DNA of 21,634 nucleotides from an uncultured bacterium (GTDB lineage: Bacteria > Patescibacteriota > Minisyncoccia > Phycocordibacterales > GWA1-40-21): assembly GCA_903824735.1 (NCBI GenBank), contig CAIJXO010000006.1, positions 1-21,634 of the forward strand, written 5' to 3'. The number at the start of each line of letters is the position of its first letter. Positions within the stretch are counted from its first letter, which is position 1. Shown here one piece after another: positions 7,782 to 13,923 of this stretch. The notes under the pieces are model-generated. The model did no database searches, was not told where the DNA came from, and worked only from the letters and a program-made list of their open reading frames with translations. The translations under genes were made by a program, and so were the position numbers.

Positions 7782-8319
7782 CAAAGTACATCGCGATCAG
7801 TACCCAAAGCAAGCCGACAAGGTATCCACCAATTACATCGCTCAAAAAGTGTACTCCCAAATATAGACGACTAAAACCGATCAAGAGAATTATCGATAGA
7901 GAAATGATCGCCAAAATATACTTGGTAAGTGTATTGAAATTAAGGGGCCAGAGACTGTAGATAAGAAACCCAAATAAAGCAAAAATTAAGGCAGCGTGGG
8001 CACTCGGAAAGGATGACAGTTTTTCGGCATACAGAGCCATGTCTGCCGCCGGCCGTGCCCGATCGACAAATGCTTTAATAAGTAGAGTAGTAATGCCAGA
8101 GCCGAGTACCGATAAAAGTAGTGTCCAGACTAAATAACCCTTCATCTTCTTTCGTAAGACAAAAGCGAGACATAAAGTAATGAGCAGTATTACCACCCAA
8201 TGGCCAAGAAAGGTGATGAAATAAAAAAAGTGATCCAAACTGAATGTGCGCATCAACAGAATCACTTTTTGAATATTAAAATCAGCTAGGACGATTGACG
8301 CTAAGATATTATTTAACAT
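7768..8319 (-). CDS. PAP2-superfamily membrane phosphatase
   Basis: 183 aa with about six membrane helices. The three phosphatase motifs are present: KAFVDRARP (Lys82, Arg89-Pro90), PSAH (105-108; the common form is PSGH) and SRLYLGVHFLSD (Ser150-Arg151, His157, Asp161). Relatives hydrolyse lipid phosphates such as phosphatidic acid or undecaprenyl pyrophosphate. The latter would recycle the cell-wall lipid carrier, but the substrate cannot be fixed from sequence. The 3' end overlaps that of the Clp-like gene by 14 bp in convergent orientation. A hairpin at 8339-8359 separates it from the upstream DUF378 gene. Confidence 0.9.
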   Translation of the reverse strand: MLNNILASIVLADFNIQKVILLMRTFSLDHFFYFITFLGHWVVILLITLCLAFVLRKKMKGYLVWTLLLSVLGSGITTLLIKAFVDRARPAADMALYAEKLSSFPSAHAALIFALFGFLIYSLWPLNFNTLTKYILAIISLSIILLIGFSRLYLGVHFLSDVIGGYLVGLLWVLIAMYFARRR

Positions 8320-8338
8320 AGTGTAGTAATCTCTACAA

Positions 8339-8359
8339 GCCGTCCGAGAATCGGGCGGC
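8339..8359 (-). terminator. GC-rich hairpin between DUF378 and PAP2 genes
   Basis: GCCGTCCGA-GAA-TCGGGCGGC, a 9-bp stem with one G-T pair and a 3-nt loop. It lies just after the DUF378 stop and before the PAP2 start, on the minus-strand transcript. The T-tract after it is weak, so it may act as an attenuator or RNA-stabilising hairpin rather than a full terminator. Confidence 0.5.
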
Positions 8360-8370
8360 CTAAGATATAA

Positions 8371-8595
8371 CTAGACAGTTGGAGCTGACGAAGATTTACA
8401 AATCTTGCGCCAAACCACGATGGTGTAAAGGCCAGATAGACCAACTAGGGCATATACAAGCTTTACCAACCAGACAACTGACAACATTGCAACAAGATCC
8501 CAAGCATAACCACCAATGGCAACTAGACCCCAATTTATGCCGCCAATAATCACAAGGATCAAGGCAATACGATCAATAACATTTAGTTTTGTCAT
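8371..8595 (-). CDS. DUF378 family small membrane protein
   Basis: 74 aa, two membrane helices. The IALILVIIGGINWGL stretch (residues 10-24) with its GGxNWG turn is the signature of DUF378 (B. subtilis YuzA-like) proteins, whose function is unknown. The 5' leader is about 35 nt, T/A-rich and without a Shine-Dalgarno sequence, unlike most genes here, whose promoters sit directly at the ATG. Confidence 0.85.
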   Translation of the reverse strand: MTKLNVIDRIALILVIIGGINWGLVAIGGYAWDLVAMLSVVWLVKLVYALVGLSGLYTIVVWRKICKSSSAPTV

Positions 8596-8635
8596 GTTTT
8601 TATTTTAAAAATTAAAAACGACCTTTATGCCTAGT

Positions 8636-8644
8636 ATTATATCA
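8636..8644 (-). promoter_or_regulatory. Extended -10 promoter of the DUF378 gene
   Basis: Minus strand TGA-TATAAT. A weak -35 (TTGTGT, 8660-8665) lies 18 bp upstream. The predicted start leaves an A/T-rich leader of about 35 nt. Confidence 0.55.
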
Positions 8645-8667
8645 CAAGCCCAGAAAAATACACAAAC

Positions 8668-8946
8668 TTAATCGGCTAAAAAACTAAAGGCAATATCCGC
8701 TTCACTGAAATCTGGATTATCCTTTTTAAAAGGATCCGACGTTACAACCTTAACTAATTTTTCCCAGGCTTTTACCCCGTCTGTTAATTTCCATTCTGGC
8801 TCATCTGGATCTATGGCAAAATGGCCGTTCCCAACATTATTAATACAAAAGTAGTATTTACCAGGACCCAGTTTTTCGATTCGCCCACGCAGGCTATCTG
8901 GCTCAATTATAGATTCTGAGGAGTTAGGTCGATTTTCTATACTCAT
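8668..8946 (-). CDS. Hypothetical acidic cytoplasmic protein
   Basis: 92 aa, no signal peptide or membrane segment, rich in Asp/Glu. The middle (LGPGKYYFCINNVGNGHFAI) looks like a small beta-hairpin unit, and the C-terminal part is acidic. I recognise no family. The gene is supported by a good promoter: TTGTCT (8976-8981), 17-bp spacer, extended -10 TGC-TAGACT (8953-8961), with the ATG 6 nt after the -10. Confidence 0.65.
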   Translation of the reverse strand: MSIENRPNSSESIIEPDSLRGRIEKLGPGKYYFCINNVGNGHFAIDPDEPEWKLTDGVKAWEKLVKVVTSDPFKKDNPDFSEADIAFSFLAD

Positions 8947-8952
8947 ACGTCT

Positions 8953-8981
8953 AGTCTAGCAAATATAAGCTAAAAAGACAA
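8953..8981 (-). promoter_or_regulatory. Promoter of the 8946 gene
   Basis: TTGTCT, 17 bp, TAGACT preceded by TGC. Transcription should start at the ATG itself. Confidence 0.7.
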
Positions 8982-9007
8982 AAAACTGATTGGATTTTGA
9001 AGCGATT

Positions 9008-9046
9008 TTATCCACAGTTGTGATAAATTACTAAAAGGTATAGGAT
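9008..9046 (+). promoter_or_regulatory. Promoter with abutting DnaA box (copy 1)
   Basis: TTATCCACA (9008-9016), a perfect DnaA box, then G, then -35 TTGTGA (9018-9023), 17 bp, -10 TAGGAT (9041-9046). The 13-mer TTATCCACAGTTG is identical to those at 10370-10382 and 13104-13116 (minus strand). The leader to the GTG at 9091 is about 38 nt. Confidence 0.65.
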
Positions 9047-9090
9047 ACCGCCGGACCGAAATTGTTCATTAAATTAAAAAGGGGTAAGCC

Positions 9091-9465
9091 GTGAAATTTG
9101 TAAGCATTGTAATCCTGATGATTGCTCTAACCGTGACTGCAAGCGACAGTTTGGTCGAGAAAAAGCAAAACGAAGCAATCGACAAGCTAATCGAGGAAGT
9201 GTCGAAGACTGATGGAAACTATTCCAGTATCTCGCTCAAGAACTGGCAGAAAGATTCCTTCATGACCTTTCTCTCAAGCGAAGACATGATTCGCAAGGTG
9301 TTGAATGCCTTCGAGACTGCGCATAGGAAACTCAAGGTGCTCGACTATCTGATTGTGTACAGCAACAAGCCGAACGGAGGTCAGGAGTACGACTTTCTAC
9401 TCATTCATCACGAGCCGAAGCCTGAGACTTACTATCGGAAGGTCGAGAGACCAGCCAAAGAGTAA
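9091..9465 (+). CDS. Hypothetical small secreted protein
   Basis: 124 aa starting with GTG, chosen because AGGGG lies 6 nt upstream (9080-9084). Residues 1-17 form a typical Sec signal peptide (basic K2, hydrophobic FVSIVILMIALTV, TAS cleavage region). The mature part is charged, with a helical N-terminal half and DYLIVYSNKP plus YDFLLIHHEPKP strands in the second half. No family recognised. Codon choice is richer in G/C-ending codons than in neighbours, and the gene stands as one cassette with its own promoter, Shine-Dalgarno sequence and terminator. Confidence 0.75.
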   Translation: MKFVSIVILMIALTVTASDSLVEKKQNEAIDKLIEEVSKTDGNYSSISLKNWQKDSFMTFLSSEDMIRKVLNAFETAHRKLKVLDYLIVYSNKPNGGQEYDFLLIHHEPKPETYYRKVERPAKE

Positions 9466-9470
9466 GCAAG

Positions 9471-9507
9471 AAAACTGGAGCCTCGATACAATCGTTGCTC
9501 CAGTTTT
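9471..9507. terminator. Bidirectional intrinsic terminator
   Basis: AAAACTGGAGC (9471-9481) pairs perfectly with GCTCCAGTTTT (9497-9507). The loop holds a small CGA/TCG stem, and a T-run closes it. It serves the secreted-protein gene on + and lexA on -. Confidence 0.85.
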
Positions 9508-9511
9508 TGGC

Positions 9512-10081
9512 TTAGCGATATTTTCGGATCACTCCTTTCACAATAGCGGCAATTTCAAGCTGTGACTCTGGATAAATATCCTTGAAGTCTTTGTTGGCTG
9601 GTTTCAGGTAAATTTTACCCTTAGAATTCTTATAATACTTCATCGTCCAGCCGCCATCGACAAGGGCAATCACGATGTCGCCATCCTTTGCTTGGTTTTT
9701 CTTTTCGGCGACAACCATATCACCGTCGTGAATCCCCGCTTCAATCATTGAATCCCCCTTAACTTGAAGTAAGTACGTGCACTCTTTATCGTGAATCAAG
9801 TAGTCAGCAATGTTCAGGGTGTCAGATGAAATCTCATTAACGTCCGAAGGAAAGCCAGCTTCGACAAGACCGAGTACCGGAATATCCCCGACAAGCATGT
9901 TTGGTAACAAATGCCCACTTGAGTCTTTTTCTAATACACCCTCATCAATCAGCTTATTGATAACTTTGGCAACAGCATTTTTCGAGCGGAAACCAAGAAG
10001 CGACATCATTTCGGTATAAACGGGCATGCGTTTATGCTTTTTGTAGAACGAGGCAATTTTATCTTTATGGTCGTTATTCAT
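9512..10081 (-). CDS. lexA: LexA-type SOS repressor
   Basis: 189 aa from the ATG at 10081. The N-terminal winged-helix DNA-binding region (about 1-60) contains MPVYTEMMSLLGFRSKNAV. The C-terminal S24 self-cleavage domain has Ala75-Gly76 in the VEAGFP cleavage site, Ser111 in GDSM and Lys148 in WTMKYY. The Ser-Lys spacing (37) equals that of E. coli LexA and the cleavage-site-to-Ser spacing is nearly the same, so self-cleavage on RecA activation is expected. I choose 10081 because an extended -10 (TGT-TATAAT) lies 7 nt upstream. A GAAC-N4-GTTC operator (10353-10363 core) controls the next upstream gene in the same direction, so lexA may also be autoregulated by read-through. Confidence 0.92.
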   Translation of the reverse strand: MNNDHKDKIASFYKKHKRMPVYTEMMSLLGFRSKNAVAKVINKLIDEGVLEKDSSGHLLPNMLVGDIPVLGLVEAGFPSDVNEISSDTLNIADYLIHDKECTYLLQVKGDSMIEAGIHDGDMVVAEKKNQAKDGDIVIALVDGGWTMKYYKNSKGKIYLKPANKDFKDIYPESQLEIAAIVKGVIRKYR

Positions 10082-10088
10082 AGATATT

Positions 10089-10097
10089 ATTATAACA
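10089..10097 (-). promoter_or_regulatory. Extended -10 promoter of lexA
   Basis: TGT-TATAAT on the minus strand, 7 nt before the lexA ATG, overlapping the stop of the upstream small gene. No LexA-type palindrome is present at this promoter. Confidence 0.65.
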
Positions 10098-10305
10098 AGA
10101 ATGTGGCGACGACGTTTACCGACCTTTGTAGCCAATTCGAATGAAATCGCGACATTCGATGCAAGTCACCTAATCTATAAAGCAAAAAGCGATGTCTCAG
10201 GGCTTCGCGCCTATAAGGCAAACCGCGAATGATCTTTACATCAATGACATCATTAACCTGTTTCAACTCCGCCTTGATATTTTTCTCTAAGATATTTTTG
10301 CTCAT
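10090..10305 (-). CDS. Small SOS-controlled hypothetical protein
   Basis: 71 aa, basic, no membrane segment or signal peptide. The first half (NILEKNIKAELKQVNDVIDVKI) is amphipathic helix; the second half is Arg/His-rich. No family recognised. It lies directly upstream of lexA in the same direction and has a near-consensus promoter with a perfect LexA-type palindrome between -35 and -10, so it should be DNA-damage inducible. The G-run that could act as Shine-Dalgarno (10322-10327) is 16 nt from the ATG, too far for normal use. An SOS-response effector is a fair guess, but nothing in the protein shows what it does. Confidence 0.65.
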   Translation of the reverse strand: MSKNILEKNIKAELKQVNDVIDVKIIRGLPYRREALRHRFLLYRLGDLHRMSRFHSNWLQRSVNVVATFLL

Positions 10306-10342
10306 ACATTTTTAAAATTAACCCCCCTTTTTATATGTATAC

Positions 10343-10382
10343 AGTATAGGTGAACGAGCGTTCACCTGTCAACTGTGGATAA
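10343..10382 (-). promoter_or_regulatory. SOS promoter: DnaA box, TTGACA, LexA operator, TATACT
   Basis: Reading the minus strand: TTATCCACA (10382-10374), G, consensus -35 TTGACA (10372-10367), 18-bp spacer, -10 TATACT (10348-10343). The spacer is filled by the perfect palindrome AGGTGAACGAGCGTTCACCT (10348-10367, + strand), which contains GAAC-N4-GTTC, the Gram-positive type of LexA box. A repressor bound there would block both promoter elements. Confidence 0.85.
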
Positions 10383-10417
10383 GTATTCCGCTACACCTTA
10401 CCCTAGCTTGTAAAGGT

Positions 10418-10446
10418 TTGCCCTAAAATAGGCTTTAATATATAGT
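10418..10446 (+). promoter_or_regulatory. Promoter of the M29 aminopeptidase gene
   Basis: TTGCCC (10418-10423), 17-bp spacer, TATAGT (10441-10446), ATG 6 nt later. Confidence 0.65.
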
Positions 10447-10452
10447 TGAATT

Positions 10453-11679
10453 ATGAACAAAAAAGACTACACGCCGCCCAAGAAGATTTTGGAAAATTAC
10501 GCCAATGTTTTAGTAAACTTTGCCCTTGGTAGCGGAAAGGGTATTAGAAAAGGTGAGGTCGTGCATTTAATTGCCGAGGAATTTGCCAAGCCACTGTATT
10601 TGGAAATTCGAAAAGCCATCTGGAAAGCGGGCGGACATGTCTTGTCCGACTATCGCCCAGCCAACGAAAAAGGGTTGAATATTGAACAAGATTTTTATTT
10701 GCACACTGAGAATCATCAGCTCGAGTTCTTCCCCCACCATTATCTTGAAGGTCTAGTAAAACAAGTTGATCATCAAATATTTATCCTGGGCGAGACTGAT
10801 CTTAGTGCTTTAAAGAATATTGACCCAAAAAAGATTATGGCTCGTGGTAAAGTCTTTAAACCTTATATGGAGTGGCGGACAAAAAAAGAGAATGCTGGCA
10901 AATTTACTTGGAATCTAGCTCTTTACGGAACTGAAGAGATGGCCAAGGAAGCTAAGATGACCATTAAAGAATACTGGGGACAAATTATTAAGGCCTGCTT
11001 CCTTGACCACAAGGATCCGATTGCGAAGTGGAATGAAGTATTTAAGAATCTTGAAGATTATCGCAAGAAATTAAACAAGTTACCGATTGATAAATTCCAT
11101 GTTAAAGGCCCAGATGTGGATCTCTGGGTCAAGCTTGGCGAGAAACGCCAATGGGCCGGTGGTAGTGGCCGAAATATGCCAAGTTTTGAACTTTACACTT
11201 CCCCAGATTGGCGTGGTACCGAAGGCTGGATCAGATTCAATCAGCCACTATACAGTCATGGAAATATGATCGAAGGAATTGAGCTTACTTTTAAACACGG
11301 AAAAATTATAAGGAGTAAAGCGAAAAAAAATGAAAAATTACTGAAACAGATGATCGCCACCGAAGGCGCTAATAAAATTGGTGAATTTTCGATGACCGAC
11401 AGACGCTTCTCGCGTATTACCAAATTCATGGCTGATACATTGTTTGACGAAAACATTGGTGGACCAAATGGTAACACACATATTGCAATCGGTAATTCTT
11501 ATCACAATTGCTACACCGGGAATCCCGACAAGGTTTCAAAGAAAACTTGGGAAAAATTAGGCTTCAATAATTCATCTGTTCACACTGACATTATCACTAC
11601 AACTCCCCGAGTAATTACCGCTTACATGAAAGACGGTAAGCCTAAAGTCATTTACCAGAATGGCGAGTATTGTTTTTAA
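10453..11679 (+). CDS. M29-family metallo-aminopeptidase
   Basis: 408 aa, the usual family length. Dinuclear metal ligands can be placed at Glu246 (PSFELYTSP), Glu311 (IGEFSMT), His343 (NTHIAIG), His377 and Asp379 (SVHTDI), matching the Glu, Glu, His, His, Asp pattern of thermophilic aminopeptidases T/S and PepS. LFDEN (330-334) and the C-terminal DGKPKVIYQNGEY are also typical. It removes N-terminal residues from peptides in the cytoplasm; in a reduced genome that relies on imported peptides it would supply amino acids. The following ZIP transporter gene starts within about 20 nt. Confidence 0.92.
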   Translation: MNKKDYTPPKKILENYANVLVNFALGSGKGIRKGEVVHLIAEEFAKPLYLEIRKAIWKAGGHVLSDYRPANEKGLNIEQDFYLHTENHQLEFFPHHYLEGLVKQVDHQIFILGETDLSALKNIDPKKIMARGKVFKPYMEWRTKKENAGKFTWNLALYGTEEMAKEAKMTIKEYWGQIIKACFLDHKDPIAKWNEVFKNLEDYRKKLNKLPIDKFHVKGPDVDLWVKLGEKRQWAGGSGRNMPSFELYTSPDWRGTEGWIRFNQPLYSHGNMIEGIELTFKHGKIIRSKAKKNEKLLKQMIATEGANKIGEFSMTDRRFSRITKFMADTLFDENIGGPNGNTHIAIGNSYHNCYTGNPDKVSKKTWEKLGFNNSSVHTDIITTTPRVITAYMKDGKPKVIYQNGEYCF

Positions 11680-11683
11680 TTGC

Positions 11684-11692
11684 TAATATAAT
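11684..11692 (+). promoter_or_regulatory. Possible internal promoter before the ZIP gene
   Basis: Overlapping TAATAT (11684-11689, 7 nt before ATG 11697) and TATAAT (11687-11692, 4 nt before). The position resembles the leaderless promoters of this window and supports ATG 11697 as the start. Confidence 0.4.
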
Positions 11693-11696
11693 AACC

Positions 11697-12455
11697 ATGC
11701 TTTCAATAATCTTATCGTCAATCATCATCATGCTCGCTTCGCTTGTCGGAGTAGTCTCTGTCTGGAAAAAAGTCGGTGCCGTTATTGAAAAAAACTTGCA
11801 CTTTTTAGTCAGTTTCTCGGCTGGTGTATTTCTTGTGATTGTCGTCCACCTGGGTCATGAAATCATGGAGGTATCAGTCGAGCCCACCCTTGCCCTACTC
11901 TGGATTATAATCGGCTTTCTTGGTCTCTGGCTTATATTTAAGTTCTTGCCGACCTTCCACCATCATCACGATAATCAAATGGAAGTACATAGCCATGATC
12001 GTTTAGACGCCCGAAAAATAATAGCAAGCGATGCTCTACACAATATCGGTGACGGTGTGCTGTTAGCCGCTACCTTTGCGACAAGTACTATACTTGGAAT
12101 CACAGCGACCATCAGTATCTTTGTCCATGAAATAATCCAGGAAGTCTCTGAGTTTTTCGTCATGAAGCAAGCTGGCTATTCGACCAGAAAAGCTCTTAGC
12201 CTGAACTTCTTTGTTTCTGGAAGTATCTTAATCGGTTCTGTTGGCGGATATTTTTTACTTGATAGATTCGAAACGCTTGAGGTTCCACTACTCGGCATCA
12301 CTATCGGCTCATTCTTGGCGGTCGTGGTTCAAGACCTTATCCCTCATTCAATCCGTTCCGCAAGCAAAGGACACACCATAAGACATGTACTGTGGTTTGC
12401 GATTGGTTTGATTTTAATGCTTGCTGTGACTCTACTTGCCCCTCACGTGGAGTAG
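11697..12455 (+). CDS. ZIP-family metal transporter
   Basis: 252 aa from ATG 11697; an in-frame ATG at 11670 would overlap the peptidase gene by 10 bp. About eight membrane helices. A His-rich cytoplasmic loop (FHHHH... HSH, about residues 88-100) sits between helices 3 and 4. The binuclear metal-site signatures are present: HNIGDG (115-120, helix 4) and HEIIQE (144-149, helix 5). It should import zinc or another divalent metal. The neighbouring M29 peptidase needs two metal ions, so the pairing makes sense, but the metal is not known. Confidence 0.9.
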   Translation: MLSIILSSIIIMLASLVGVVSVWKKVGAVIEKNLHFLVSFSAGVFLVIVVHLGHEIMEVSVEPTLALLWIIIGFLGLWLIFKFLPTFHHHHDNQMEVHSHDRLDARKIIASDALHNIGDGVLLAATFATSTILGITATISIFVHEIIQEVSEFFVMKQAGYSTRKALSLNFFVSGSILIGSVGGYFLLDRFETLEVPLLGITIGSFLAVVVQDLIPHSIRSASKGHTIRHVLWFAIGLILMLAVTLLAPHVE

Positions 12456-12471
12456 AAACGCGTGATAAGTC

Positions 12472-12500
12472 TTGCTTTTAAATTTTGTACTTGTTATTAT
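12472..12500 (+). promoter_or_regulatory. Promoter of the candidate structured RNA
   Basis: TTGCTT (12472-12477), exactly 17 bp, TATTAT (12495-12500) with TGT before it (extended -10). The start point 7 nt on is 12507, the first base of the three-way-junction stem. Confidence 0.6.
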
Positions 12501-12506
12501 TTACTA

Positions 12507-12590
12507 AGCGTTTGGAGGGTTCGCCCTCTCACAGCTTATAAGCTGTAACCAAACGCTGACAATTTACATCACTGAAAGGTGGTGTTTTTT
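12507..12590 (+). ncRNA. Candidate small RNA with three-way junction and terminator
   Basis: P1: AGCGTTTGG (12507-12515) with CCAAACGCT (12549-12557), 9 perfect bp. Inside it, P2 AGGG-TTCG-CCCT (12516-12527) and P3 ACAGCT-TATA-AGCTGT (12531-12546; the DNA is a 16-nt perfect palindrome). Then comes a short linker and terminator stem ACATCAC/GTGGTGT (12566-12585) ending in six T. A promoter with 17-bp spacing predicts a start exactly at P1, giving an RNA of about 84 nt. No reading frame of note lies inside. It matches no small RNA I can name. It could instead be a structured 3' UTR of the ZIP mRNA or a palindromic repeat unit. Confidence 0.55.
12566..12590 (+). terminator. Intrinsic terminator
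   Basis: ACATCAC, loop TGAAAG, GTGGTGT (one G-T pair), then T-tract 12585-12590. Ends the candidate RNA and, by read-through, the peptidase-ZIP operon. Confidence 0.75.
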
Positions 12591-12595
12591 GTTGA

Positions 12596-13069
12596 TTAAT
12601 CTTCTTCTGGAATCCCGGCATGAAAAATTCTGGACATTGTTTCCTGATTCATACCCCAAAAAGGAATTATACTCCAAAAGAACTTTTCACCGCCATATAT
12701 CTGTTTAACAATAATTTTTACCCTGTTCCTTTTTATTAAAGCAATAAACTCATAATAATTCACCGGTTTCAAAATAGTATCCACACGACTATGGATTTTT
12801 ATCTTTTCAAATCTTTTTGTTTCAAGCATACCCTGAAGGGTACGAGAAAGTTTAAGTATTTCTGGAGCCAAGTGTAACAATTTAAATCTCATGTACTGAT
12901 CTTTATAACCCCTAGATTTACTTCTATTAATAAACTTTAAATGCTCTAAACCCTTTGAATTAAAAGACACCTCTCCTTGAAAATACGGACAATAAATCTT
13001 ACTGAGTGTCTTGTAAAATTCTTCCGCCTTTACTTTAGTATATTCAAAATCAGAATAGTCTATTTTCAT
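12596..13069 (-). CDS. Conserved-looking hypothetical, possibly BECR-fold nuclease
   Basis: 157 aa, basic, cytoplasmic. Candidate active-site-like positions are GLEHLKF (His43), RSKSRGY, YMRFKLLHLAPEILKLSRT, a YYEFIALI strand and the KIIVKQIYGGEKFFWSIIPFW core. This order (His, Arg/Lys-rich helix, antiparallel strands ending with an aromatic motif) recalls RelE/barnase-EndoU-type (BECR) phage and CPR proteins, but I cannot confirm the fold. Its promoter carries the abutting DnaA box. If it is a toxin-like nuclease, no obvious antitoxin lies beside it. Confidence 0.7.
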   Translation of the reverse strand: MKIDYSDFEYTKVKAEEFYKTLSKIYCPYFQGEVSFNSKGLEHLKFINRSKSRGYKDQYMRFKLLHLAPEILKLSRTLQGMLETKRFEKIKIHSRVDTILKPVNYYEFIALIKRNRVKIIVKQIYGGEKFFWSIIPFWGMNQETMSRIFHAGIPEED

Positions 13070-13077
13070 GGCAGACT

Positions 13078-13116
13078 ATTCTAGATCTTATAAGAAAATT
13101 GCACAACTGTGGATAA
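13078..13116 (-). promoter_or_regulatory. Promoter with abutting DnaA box (copy 3)
   Basis: Minus strand: TTATCCACA (13116-13108), G, -35 TTGTGC (13106-13101), 17 bp, -10 TAGAAT (13083-13078), ATG 8 nt later at 13069. Confidence 0.75.
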
Positions 13117-13138
13117 ATCGTGGGTATAAAATTACAAG

Positions 13139-13171
13139 AAAAAGAGCGCACATCCTTTCGGTCGTGCGCTC
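13139..13171 (-). terminator. Strong intrinsic terminator
   Basis: Minus strand GAGCGCAC (13171-13164) pairs with GTGCGCTC (13151-13144), 8 GC-rich bp with a 12-nt loop, followed by TTTTT. Closes the zinc-protein transcription unit. Confidence 0.85.
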
Positions 13172-13229
13172 AGTTTACCAGCTGGAATTTTTCATCCTTC
13201 TCGTGACAGCTGATGTGCCTGTGGTATTT

Positions 13230-13535
13230 TCAGGAACCCAATTCGATCACGGCATAGTGGATCCGTAACCTTGTTTGACTCAATTCCCGAGCAACCACTC
13301 GCTTATGTGCATCATCCTTGTTCTTGGGTTACAAACAAAGATTACTCAAAGATGTGGCCCAATCTTGTTCCTTGTGCATCTATACCTACTACCTCGAGGT
13401 CTCAGCACAAAGTCACATCTTTCCAAGAACAACACCCGCATTACAGCACCCGGTTTCCTTTTCTTTCGACCTGTGGATCCAAATGTGCGGGCTTTGAGCA
13501 GAATAGTTAAATCAGGTCATGTGAATGCGAACCAT
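13230..13535 (-). pseudogene. Broken cistron(s) behind the zinc-binding protein gene
   Basis: An excellent Shine-Dalgarno (GGAGG, 13540-13544) precedes ATG 13535, but that frame stops after MVRIHMT at TGA (13512-13514). The +1 frame is then open from 13516 to a TGA at 13346 (56 residues, Arg/Lys-rich, containing RKKRKPGAVMRVLFLERCDF). A third frame has ATG 13379, 16 codons, TAA (13329-13331), then 32 more open codons (PKNKDDAHKRVVARELSQTR...) to TGA 13230. The pattern suggests a decayed small gene with frameshift and nonsense changes, or sequence error, or a recoded gene. No functional assignment. The rest of 13172-13571 shows nothing else. Confidence 0.4.
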
Positions 13536-13571
13536 CAGCACCTCCTTTCTTAAACACGGTCGATCAAAGAT

Positions 13572-13853
13572 CTACGCAGCTTCGGACTGGGATTCCCTTT
13601 CTTCTTTTTCGAGTTTTTCGTCGAAATCGCGTTCTCTCTCGTCATCCTCATCTTCATGCCAATCGTGTGGGCAAAAAACATGGTACTTTCTTACCTGAAG
13701 TTTTCTACCGCAAACGACGACATCAGCCTCGTATTCGTCACTAGGATTGATTTCCTTATTGCATATCACGCATGGCCCATGGGATTCATAGGCTATTCTC
13801 ATGTAATGCCTCAAGGTCCTCACCCTCGGACGAGGTGGCGGCAAAGTCAGCAT
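13572..13853 (-). CDS. Small zinc-binding (treble-clef-like) protein
   Basis: 93 aa. Cys28-x2-Cys31 and His58-x2-Cys61, with Cys48 and His63 nearby, make a probable zinc site. The C-terminal third is very acidic and charged (DEDDERERDFDEKLEKEERE), likely a free helix. No named family recognised. It could bind nucleic acid or protein. It has a full promoter, a leader of about 25-30 nt and GGGAG 8-9 nt before the ATG, unlike the leaderless genes around it, and codon use is richer in G/C. Confidence 0.7.
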   Translation of the reverse strand: MLTLPPPRPRVRTLRHYMRIAYESHGPCVICNKEINPSDEYEADVVVCGRKLQVRKYHVFCPHDWHEDEDDERERDFDEKLEKEERESQSEAA

Positions 13854-13884
13854 GGATTATCTCCCTTCAAAGCGGTCTAAAATA

Positions 13885-13913
13885 ATGATAGCACTGGGGA
13901 TGGTGTTTATCAA
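13885..13913 (-). promoter_or_regulatory. Promoter of the zinc-protein unit
   Basis: TTGATA (13913-13908), 17 bp, extended -10 TGC-TATCAT (13893-13885), leader with a Shine-Dalgarno before the ATG at 13853. Confidence 0.7.
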
Positions 13914-13923
13914 TCAATCACAT

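Noticed and set aside
12507..12557. Cloverleaf-like structure taken as a tRNA
   Set aside because: Only two inner hairpins, no anticodon loop or T-loop sequence and the wrong stem lengths; a three-way junction fits better.
13346..13516. Reassigned TGA codon (as in Gracilibacteria) to explain the interrupted frames
   Set aside because: TGA is the natural end of genes such as the NDK-like one, the frames here also contain TAA, and no long gene in the window needs TGA as sense.
13068..13553. Three plus-strand frames of 66-92 codons between 13068 and 13553
   Set aside because: They run through a minus-strand promoter and terminator, lack ribosome sites and show no protein-like pattern.
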